Below the pieces are notes generated by a model. It was not told the origin of the DNA. It saw only the letters and a program-made list of their open reading frames with translations, and ran no database searches. Positions 56,440-64,000 of a stretch of 64,000 nt of DNA are shown piece by piece. The DNA is taken from positions 62,001 through 126,000 of the forward strand of contig JAOTOM010004617.1 of NCBI GenBank assembly GCA_034440615.1. Reading direction: 5' to 3'. The stretch comes from Ashinkailepas kermadecensis (Eukaryota > Arthropoda > Thecostraca > Neolepadidae). Numbering within the stretch: position 1 is the first letter of the stretch; each line of letters begins with the position of its first letter. The position numbers and the translations under genes were made by a program.

Positions 56440-57690
56440 AACAAGCCACGGTTCTTCGTCGAACGGAATATGGTGAACATTAAGAACACGTTCTTCGTAA
56501 TTTCCCAACGCCGTCTGAAAGTGGCCCTGTTAATTCCCAAGTTTTCACATATTGGAAATCGAGGTGGTCAGATTCTTGCGCTATGAATTGCTTTGAAAAT
56601 ATATAATCTGATGTTTGAAGTAAATTCTTCAGCAAGATGAGGTAGGTGAATATTATTAACGAAGCAGAATTAGAACAGACTTTTTTATGTCGTTTCGCAC
56701 ACAACTCCGCACAATTTAGGATACAGCTGCCAGCTGCGTTCAGGAAAATCGTGGCGCCCACGCACGTGTTTCATTAGCTCGCTTCCGACGTCTGGTTCTG
56801 CGGGATCTTGCGCTGGCTTTGTAGGAAACTGTCTGGTGTGGATCTTTTGCTGAGAATCAGATGAGTTCATCCCTGATGGAATACTGAACAACGGGCTGTC
56901 TGGGTATCGTTCACGGCTCTCGCATTCTTCTGATGCTTTTCTCTTTTTGTGTTGTTTACATTCTTGAAATTGTATGCACATATATGCATATATGCACACA
57001 TATATGTTGTCACAAAGTACGGTGGCCGTCCCTGTGCCGATACCAGGGACCCCCCCCCCCCTCTCCGACCATGTTCTCGTGGCTTCCAGGGTGCTGAAGG
57101 TGTGCCGTTGGTGTTGGTGACGCTTCCAGGAGTGCTGAATGATCTTGATGGGGAGTGTTAGTAAGGCGGATATCGATGGAGCGTGTCGGTAGCCGTGGTC
57201 TTCTGCAGCCGAGTGTTCGGTAGGGCGTAAGTGTTCCGCGGTGACCTTTATTTGCCGGATGTTCTGTCCGTTGTTCGGGAACGACCTGTGCTGGCTCGGA
57301 GTGACGTTTGTTGGTCCGGTGTATTTGTTCCACGAGGATTGGCCCGGGGTGATGCTTGATGGTGGACGCGTGTTCAAGGTGACCCGCCAGCTCGGCTGTG
57401 GGGAGTATCGCCTGTGATGTTGACTGTCGTTGATGAAGCGGTCGATTGAGGCTGATTGGGGTCGATTGGAGTCAACCGAGGCAATAGACGGACGGCGGTG
57501 GCGGCCGCTCCCAGCTCCACTGGCTTCGTGTCCCGGTGGTCCGACCAGCCCATTCGGCGGCGTGTGTTGGTCGGACCCATTGGTCGGCCCAAGACGCGCC
57601 GCCGTCTTGGTCGCAGGATCGTGGGTCGACCATGGAGCGGCGAGTCCACCCGCCACCGGTCCGTGCGGCGAGGAGCTGGCGACGCGGCTC
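56440..57690. other. Intron 5 sequence; possible decayed transposase remnant on the minus strand
   Basis: Minus-strand frames at about 57060-57260 contain VTAEHLRP, and in the neighbouring frame RPRLPTRSIDIRLTNTP. This pair of words resembles the C-terminal ...PEHLRPxPKA...R...LTxTP segment of some DDE transposase-derived proteins. The similarity is from memory and spans a frame change; it may be chance. Confidence 0.2.
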
Positions 57691-58150
57691 AGTTCGGCAG
57701 TCGGGTGTGCCGGTGCTGGCGCGGTGGCCAGGCAGCTGCTGCAGCCGCGGCTCCACACAGTTCGGCAGTCGGGTGTGCCGGTGCTGGCGCGGTGGCCAGG
57801 CAGCTGCTGCAGCCGCGGCTCCACACAGTTCGGCAGTCGGGTGTGCCGGTGCTGGCGCGGTGGCCAGGCAGCTGCTGCAGCCGCGGCTCCACACAGTTCG
57901 GCAGTCGGGTGTGCCGGTGCTGGCGCGGTGGCCAGGCAGCTGCTGCAGCCGCGGCTCCACACAGTTCGGCAGTCGGGTGTGCCGGTGCTGGCGCGGTGGC
58001 CAGGCAGCTGCTGCAGCCGCGGCTCCACACAGTTCGGCAGTCGGGTGTGCCGGTGCTGGCGCGGTGGCCAGGCAGCTGCTGCAGCCGCGGCTCCACACAG
58101 TTCGGCAGTCTGGTGTGCCGGTGCTGGCGCGGTAGCCAGACAGCTGCTGC
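57691..58150. repeat. 68-bp GC-rich minisatellite, about 6.5 copies
   Basis: Unit CGGCAGTCGGGTGTGCCGGT, then GCTGGCGCGGTGGCCAGGCA, then GCTGCTGCAGCCGCGGCTCC, then ACACAGTT. Nearly identical copies. The long frames on both strands (up to 582 codons on the minus strand) depend on this array and are artefacts. Confidence 0.97.
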
Positions 58151-58379
58151 ACCCAGTAAACACAGGTCCACGGAATGCGCAGCGGCACGTGCAGCCAAGC
58201 GTGGACTCTGTGCTCCCCCGGTGATGTATTCCGATGTCCGAGACGATTGATCGGTATTCGGCCGGGGGTTCCCGCGGCCGTGTGGATGGGGCGCCGCTGA
58301 AGGGGGCGCGCGGGCTCGCTGCTGCCAGGAATACACGGGCGTGATTTGCCCGGCATGACTGACGTCCCGTCAAGACTGT

Positions 58380-58698
58380 CTCGTCTCGTGTGCGTCTCGT
58401 CTCCTGTGTGTCTCGTCTCGTGTGCCTCGTCACGTGTGTCTCGTCTCCTGTGTCTCGTCTCCTGTGTCTCGTCTCCTGTGTCTCGTCTCCTGTGTGTCTC
58501 GTCTCCTGTGTCTGGTCTCATGTGTGTCTGGTCACCTGTGTCTCGGCTACTGTGTTTCTCGTCTCACGTGTGTCTCGTCTCCTGTGTCTCGTCTCCTGTG
58601 TGTCTCGTCTCCTGTGTCTCGTCCCATGTGTGTCTGGTCACCTGTGTCTCGTCTACTGTGTTTCTCGTTTCCTGTGTCTCGTCTCCTGTGTGCTTCGT
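58380..58698. repeat. (TGTCTCGTCTCCTG)n short-unit array
   Basis: 14-16-bp units of TGTGTCTCGTCTCCTG with CATG, GGTC and TACTG variants. Confidence 0.93.
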
Positions 58699-58759
58699 CA
58701 TCCAGGTAGTCATTTCGTTCAGTTTGGAATGTCTTTGTCTTTCCTAAGTTTGCAATTGT

Positions 58760-58842
58760 TCACCTTCACTGGTCTGTCTACCCTGGAGAACAGCACAGGG
58801 GCCACCTTCACTGGTCTGTCTACCCTGGAGAACAGCACAGGC
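58760..58842. repeat. 41-bp tandem duplication, 2 copies
   Basis: CACCTTCACTGGTCTGTCTA + CCCTGGAGAACAGCACAGG, twice. Confidence 0.95.
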
Positions 58843-59027
58843 GGGATCCATACGCAGAACTAAGCTGATGAGCCCATCGACGCCGACCTAGGGCCGGACC
58901 GCGTCAGGCGCTGTGACGTCACACCGCGTGTTCCGGGGCGGCCAATGGGGTGCGGCGCCGCCGGCCGTGGAGCGCGACCTGGGCTATAGAACACCAGGTA
59001 GAACGCTCCGCTTCCCAAAAAGGGAGA

Positions 59028-59386
59028 CGCTTCAGCCGACCATCAATTATATAAACTCGAGCCGACCAATCAGCATTTGACGACCTCCGCCGATCGTGGC
59101 AATAGTAAAGGCCGTAGGGCAAAACTTGTGGAAGCTATTATTCATATATTGTTCCATTGTTCGTGCTAATTTTCTACAAAGGCATTCTTGCTACTTTTAA
59201 TCTTGATCCTTAATACTACTTTATCACAATGCCACCGCTAACAGGGGATTTTTTTGGATATTTGTGTGGCTGTCACTGGTTTCGCCGCACTAAAGACCAA
59301 AATTTGTTTGTTTACCATTATCACGATCGACTGAGGTCGTTAAACGCCGATTGGTCGGCTCAAGCGTCTCCCTTTTTGTATTGGAC
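59028..59386. repeat. Inverted repeat pair (~75-bp arms)
   Basis: Read on the minus strand, about 59025-59112 gives TTTACTATTGCCACGATCGG, then AGGTCGTCAAATGCTGATTG, then GTCGGCT...AAGCGTCTCCC. The + strand at 59314-59386 gives TTTACCATTATCACGATCGA, then AGGTCGTTAAACGCCGATTG, then GTCGGCTCAAGCGTCTCCC. The left arm also includes TATATAA (59050 region). It may be a fold-back element. Confidence 0.75.
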
Positions 59387-59997
59387 TAAAATGCTGGAGC
59401 GCATCCCCCCCCCTGGGCGCGACTGCTCCGGTGGGTAGGGCGTGATTAGCAGGGACGCAGCCAGGTTTTTATTAAGGGGACCCCACGGAAAATGTCATGA
59501 AACAACTCTGGAAATTTCTGGTGTCACGTGGTGAAAATATAAATTTCCTTGTTTGATCTAGTGTATTTTTCGTTGCTATGTGGGGGGGCTTTCCCCTTTG
59601 GCTGCCCCTCTGATGATTAGTCCCCTGTCTACCTCTTTCGAACCAAGCTATCGTGACGCCCGATTGTCTTGTCTCTGGGTATAAAATTGAACTGCGCGAC
59701 GTTATTGGAATAGGTTTTTGTTTCTAGTTTTCAACTGATAAGTCGCGTTACGGGTATTTAAGGTGGAGAGTGACATCTCGAACTGAGAAAGTAACGTGCT
59801 GCGCCACTCCTGCCGAGTCGGCAGCGACACGAAGAAGGAAGCCCGCGGGACAACCCGCAGCAAGCCATCCTCGCGATATCATGGGCATTACGACTCGGTT
59901 CCGATTCCCGTTGGAGTCAGGTTGTCGGGTCAAGCTTCCCAAAACGTGGCAGCTTGTGGCATGTTGGCTCGCAACGTATGGGATGGCGTTCAGAAGC

Positions 59998-60140
59998 CGC
60001 CTCGCCGACCCCACCTGGTGGCCTCGCCGACCCCGCCTGGTGGACTCGCCGACCCCACCTGGTGGACTCGCCGACCCCTCCTGGTGGCCTCGCCGACCCC
60101 ACCTGGTGGCCTCGCCGACCCCGCCTGGTGGCCTGCCGAA
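59998..60140. repeat. 22-24-bp minisatellite, about 6 copies
   Basis: Unit GCCTCGCCGACCCCACCTGG + TG, clean. Confidence 0.94.
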
Positions 60141-61337
60141 CCCACCTTATTTCCCCCGATTCCCTTCCTCCTGCAGTTTGGTATTGCTGTCACTTCGTTT
60201 GAGGTGGAGTCACAGTGGACAAGGTGGAGTCACTTTAGACATCCACTCCACGTTAAAGCGCAACCTTGCCAGTCGTTTGAACTCTCCCCGTACAGTTGAT
60301 GCCTTCCGTGAGGGTTGTCTTCGCGACCACGGAAAAACGGTGCCTGGTGGCGCGCCTTAGCATAGCTGTCGGGGCACCCTTTGCGAACCCTGCGATGTAA
60401 GAAATGTGAAAATGTCATGTTCGGTTACCGAGCTATGAACTGTGACGTACCTGGGAGACGTAGCCCGTGACCCCAACATATAGCAGTAGAGTGCCAGTCG
60501 GTAGGTCTCGTGGAGAACACTGGTTTTTGTTTCAACTCGTTAGCGCCCTCAGTTTGGAAATGTTCAGAGGGGTTCAATCCCATGCACTGTGAAACTTGAC
60601 GGAACGTATTGCTCGTGCGAGGCTACCACACTACAGCGGAAGGCGTCACGACGTCACGACATACAGGGGAAGACGTCACGACATTCCGGCGAAATAAATA
60701 TTTATCGCGAGCACTTGACCAGACGTGGTTTTTCTTCGGCATGAGCTAAACAAAACGTCTGCGTCCGGACTGTGTTCTGTCGGGTTTAAACACTACAAGT
60801 TCTGCGAAGAGTTCACGTGGCCCTGGTTTGTTGATGCTCCTCGCGGAGAAAGAAGGGTGAGTTGTGTATTTGGCCGGGTTCGTGTACCGAAATTTGTCCT
60901 ACACCGAGATGTCGCAGTGTAAGTTATTTATTGATAAAGAGCTGGTCCAGGAGTGGGAATTTCGAGCAAAACATGCACATCGAGATGTACTGCGTGATCT
61001 CACCCGGTCGCCTGATTTTTCTTTCAGTGTTGAAACATAAGGGAAGAGTGAGAAATTAGTCATGGAATGTCTAGGGAAGGGGTGGTGTAAGAATGCAAAT
61101 ACAGTGTGTCATCTCGCACCCAAACCTGGTACATGTGGGTCACAGCTAGTGTTCCGTCAGGCTTCAGTGGTTTTCATGTTTGTTTTTTTGCATGCGTTTA
61201 CCATGTTACGAGTGTGACTCGGTGTCACCTCACTCCTCCGTCTGACCACCACCACCGCTGCCGCTGCCGCAGCGAGCGGGTGTGGGCTGGGTACCCTCGC
61301 CACATAACTCACCGCCGTCGTCTGGTTTCCTCCACAG
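60141..61337. other. Intron 5, right part; no gene recognised
   Basis: Unique sequence leading to the exon 6 acceptor. A short (CCGCTG)n run lies near 61255-61275. Confidence 0.45.
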
Positions 61338-61760
61338 ACCGCGATGGCTGCGGCGGCCGACGTGTGCACCACCTGTCGCCAGAAGACTGAAACTCTGCAG
61401 CGGCACGTGGCCGCCGGAGGGCAGCAGCAGCTGCTGGACAGCCTGCTGCCGCTGTGCCGCGGCCTGGGCTCCTACAGCGACGCCTGCTCGGCCGACATGG
61501 CCGCCAACATCGGCGCCATCTGGCGGTGGGTGCAGCGGGCCGACTCCACCGAGGTGTGCATGCTCGGCAACGCGTGCCCGGGCCTGTTCGGCGAGGAGCC
61601 GGCGCGGCTGGCCACCACCGGCGGGCCGGCCGTCGACTGCGACCTGTGCATCCACATCGTCAAACACTGGCGCAACATACTGGTGACCAACACCACCAAG
61701 GAGGAGTTCAAGGAGATCCTCGACGGCATCTGCTCCAAGACCAAGGCCTGGGCCCCCAAG
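61338..61760 (+). CDS. PSAP: Prosaposin exon 6: complete Saposin B domain 2 and start of domain 3
   Basis: Acceptor TCCTCCACAG, donor CCCAAG|GTTAGT, 141 codons in phase 0 (residues 173-313). Domain 2 lies wholly in this exon: DVCTTCRQKTETLQ (Cys182, Cys185), LLPLCRGLGSYSDAC (Cys212, Cys222), STEVCMLGNACPG (Cys246, Cys252). A 20-residue linker follows, then domain 3 begins at DCDLCIHIVKHWRNIL (Cys273, Cys276), the sequon NTT at residues 290-292 and EILDGICSKTKAW (Cys304). Saposins are released by lysosomal proteolysis and present sphingolipids to hydrolases. Very GC-rich coding sequence with C/G-ending codons. Confidence 0.96.
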
Positions 61761-62035
61761 GTTAGTCATTGCGCTCCGCGTGGCCAGACGTGCCGTGGTC
61801 GGTCTCAGCGCCCATGGTGAACATTTTCACCCTGGTAGGTAGTTTCCCCAAACCGAAATGTTGGAACCAGAGACGAGGAACTGCCACATCAGCACAATTT
61901 GGATGGCTAGGCTATGTAGCTGGCTCGAGACAAAAAAAAACACCCGAGTTCATAATTTTATCTGAAGACAATGTCTGGCCGTCAGATGTCGGCAGTCTGC
62001 CGAGACCAATGGCTGGATGTCGAAGGTGAGCAGCT

Positions 62036-62103
62036 CAGTTACCTAACTCAACCCAACCCAGCCTCACCCAGCCTAACCCAACCTGACCTAACCTAACCCA
62101 AGC
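62036..62103. repeat. Degenerate CCTAA/CCCAA array before exon 7
   Basis: CCTAACTCAACCCAACCCAG, then CCTAACCCAACCTGACCTAA. Telomere-like pentamers with substitutions, ending about 15 bp before the exon 7 acceptor. Confidence 0.8.
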
Positions 62104-62118
62104 CACACACTGTTCCAG

Positions 62119-62232
62119 TGCACTCAGCTGGTTGACGAGTACTACCTGATCATCTACGACTACCTGCTGAACGAGATGCGGGCGCACACGATCTGCAAGG
62201 CCATCGGACTGTGCGGCTCGCACGCCGCCCAG
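62119..62232 (+). CDS. PSAP: Prosaposin exon 7: rest of Saposin B domain 3
   Basis: Acceptor CTGTTCCAG, donor GCCCAG|GTGGGT, 38 codons in phase 0. Reads CTQLVDEYYLIIYDYLLNEM, then RAHTICKAIGLCGSHAAQ, with Cys314, Cys339 and Cys345 completing the third six-cysteine set. This ends residue 351 of the model. Whether the gene continues beyond the window or ends at 62315-62374 is unresolved. Confidence 0.95.
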
Positions 62233-62314
62233 GTGGGTGCCGATGTTTGCATTAATTAGCCCGTCCCGGTGGGTGGCTCGTGAGAACTGCCGAGTTGTCG
62301 GGATTATACTGCAG

Positions 62315-62374
62315 CCGTGGCAGTACTTCGGCGCCAAGTACCCAGAACCGGGCTTTGCCAGCTTTGGCAGCTGA
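62315..62374 (+). CDS. PSAP: Candidate small terminal exon of prosaposin
   Basis: After a possible 82-bp intron (GTGGGT...TACTGCAG) a phase-0 frame reads PWQYFGAKYPEPGFASFGS then TGA at 62372-62374. Composition is exon-like, but there is no family similarity, the polypyrimidine tract is weak and no nearby AATAAA was seen. It could be an alternative 3' end or chance. Confidence 0.3.
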   Translation, partial: PWQYFGAKYPEPGFASFGS

Positions 62375-63630
62375 TCACCTCCAGCTGGCCATGTCTACTG
62401 ACTACTGACTGTACCACCGTCCATAGCTACTGTAACGCTGGCTGCCCGTGACTACTACTGACTGTGCACCACCAGCCGCCCATAACCGCACAACTCACGA
62501 TCGTACCACCAGCTGCCCATAACTACCGACTAGGAGTGGCAGGTGCTCAGCATGAGACTGAAGCCTGTATTCCGCCGGTCCCCAGTCCGTGCCCGGGTGT
62601 TGCCAGGGAATATTCCCCGACACAAAAGATCAAGCCGGAATGTTTTTAATGCCAGTTAAGGTGGCACCATCGATATTTTCTGTTAAAGGAAAGTGCGTTA
62701 AGCTGTCACAAAATGAGCTACACACATATATGACAAGTATGCCATTTTAACCTAACTATGATAGCGGTGTTTTGTTAGATATGGATAATTAGTCGTTGAA
62801 TGTAGTGGTGTTTCGTGCTATATGGATGATTAGTCGTATGATAGTGTGAGTGAACGTCCTATCCTGGCCATCTTGCGTTTATTTGTAAATGGTTGTGGTG
62901 CTCCAACGAACTAGTAATCGTGGGCATATGGAGAATGCCAAGAGTCCTCTGAAGATTGGTTTGGCTGCCAGTGCTTTGAAACTGGGGTTGATTTGCAATG
63001 TAAATACCTTACCCTGCAAGTAGCCTTCCAAGACACTTGATATAGTGTATGCTTGTCTGTTCGTCAGGTACCCTATATGACCTAGTTCAATGACCTAGTG
63101 ACTTCAATGACCCCAAATGACATAGCCACCCTCCCTAGAACCCCAATCACGATCATCACAATTGTTACCGCTTTCGCTTCAATGTTTGAACACACTTTAA
63201 GATTTAACTTTTTTTTGCATTCCTTGTAATGTGGAAATAGTAGTTGTGGGTGTCCGTTGGAAAGAATCTAAGCCGATGACAGACCAATTTCGGTACAAAT
63301 TCAGGGCTTAATTGGAAACTGGCTAATTTGCGTGCTAAAATCACAATCCATTAAACGCCTTGAGACTGCGGTTTATACTTCACATGGACATCATCACAAT
63401 TGCCTGATTTAACGTTCATCGTGATGTTTTTGTCCTGTTCGGATAGTTTACTATCAGTTTGCACGCACGACTGGCCAGAAAGTCCACCGGTCTGGGACTG
63501 GGGATGGGGCTTTCTGTCCGACAGACTGCTGTTCGAATCGGATCTTGATGAAATTCACACAATTGCTGAGATCAGGTTGTTGAATAATCCGAAGGCCCCA
63601 TTGGTCGCGTCTGGCCGCTGTCACTGTCTG
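62375..63630. other. No further exon recognised
   Basis: Degenerate ACTACTGACTGT/CCACCAGCTGCCCATAACT words at about 62390-62535 form a weak repeat. The rest is AT-rich unique sequence. If prosaposin continues, its next exon is beyond 64,000 or was missed. Confidence 0.45.
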
Positions 63631-63635
63631 TCCAT

Positions 63636-63706
63636 GTCTGCTCACCGCTCACCGCTCACCGCTCACCGCTCACCGCTCACCGCTCACCGCTCACCGCTCA
63701 CCGCTG
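63636..63706. repeat. (CTCACCG)n array, about 9-10 copies
   Basis: Clean short-unit run of GCTCACC words, ending at CTGTTCAG. Confidence 0.95.
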
Positions 63707-64000
63707 TTCAGGTCGGGCATTTCTGGATCCGACTTCTGGTGCGGATGTGTTGAATGGTGGCAACACTAACAGAGCACGGTTGTTGAGTAATCGAGGCCAG
63801 TCTGCTTGATAAGTTGGCGCGGCTCCTTCGTGTTACAATGGTTTCCATCTGGTGCCAGTACCGCATTACTAATTGCAGCACCACACAATTCGTGCATCAT
63901 AGCTCTGCGTTTGCGCTTGTTCGGTGCTCAAATGGAGACCAGTTGCTGATTTTGCACCGGCCAATTTCCATGGTTGCGAAGTGCTCTGGATAGCTGGTAT

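Larger units (their letters stand above)
54792..61337 (+). other. Prosaposin intron 5 (6.5 kb)
   Basis: GTGAGT...TCCACAG. Contains SINE copies, several minisatellites and a fold-back pair, annotated separately. No additional exon was recognised. Confidence 0.75.

Noticed and set aside
56685..58433. 582-codon minus frame
   Set aside because: Open only because of the 68-bp array and flanking low-stop sequence; no coherent domain. A small part is noted as a weak transposase-like remnant.
61230..61769. 179-codon minus frame opposite prosaposin exon 6
   Set aside because: Antisense shadow of a GC-rich coding exon with C/G-ending codons.

Overview
This is eukaryotic genomic DNA, most likely from an arthropod and plausibly a crustacean. 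The support is exon/intron genes with GT-AG (and one GC-AG) junctions, a (CCTAA)n/(TTAGG)n arthropod-type telomeric motif at 28.24-28.33 kb, tRNA-derived SINEs, a LINE, and very dense tandem repeats. I saw no bacterial-style operons, rRNA genes or CRISPR arrays. Nearly all of the long open frames are artefacts of minisatellites whose units lack stops. The species assignment is inference.

Two protein-coding genes are supported, both on the + strand. (1) The 3' end of an ELOVL6-like very-long-chain fatty-acid elongase: exons 11771-11881 and 13289-13538, stop at 13536-13538. The catalytic histidine-box exons were not found in the window. (2) The 5' part of a prosaposin gene: seven exons at 27397-27445, 31983-32094, 35089-35236, 51012-51146, 54720-54791, 61338-61760 and 62119-62232. 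Their phases join without a break into 351 codons: signal peptide, an N-terminal Saposin A-type domain and three six-cysteine Saposin B-type domains. The gene either runs off the right end or stops in a small candidate exon at 62315-62374. Functionally, one gene belongs to ER fatty-acid elongation and the other supplies lysosomal sphingolipid activator proteins.

Layout: 1-10.8 kb holds minisatellites (32, 35, 38, 28, 30 and 9 bp units and others). 10.8-13.5 kb holds the ELOVL exons embedded in 26, 30 and ~34 bp arrays. 13.5-24 kb is a further belt of arrays (40, 38/19, 34, 18, 15, 22 and 52 bp). 24.8-31 kb is AT-rich and contains AT microsatellites, a fold-back element with a telomeric core, a hormone half-site-rich element and prosaposin exon 1. 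31-62.4 kb is the prosaposin gene. Its 15.8-kb third intron carries an antisense LINE (~41.1-47.3 kb, decayed ORF1, endonuclease and reverse transcriptase), two tRNA-headed SINE families and many arrays. Its fourth intron ends in a 2.3-kb 41-bp minisatellite that runs into exon 5.

The most striking theme is the relation of tandem arrays to splice junctions. Several arrays start or stop within about 25 bp of a junction. One contains the true 3' splice site and first codons of exon 5 as its last copy. Another repeats near-perfect 5' splice-site consensus, and another repeats 3' splice-site-like sequence. The array just before the ELOVL exon also contains exact palindromic ecdysone-response-element matches (AGGTCANTGACCT).
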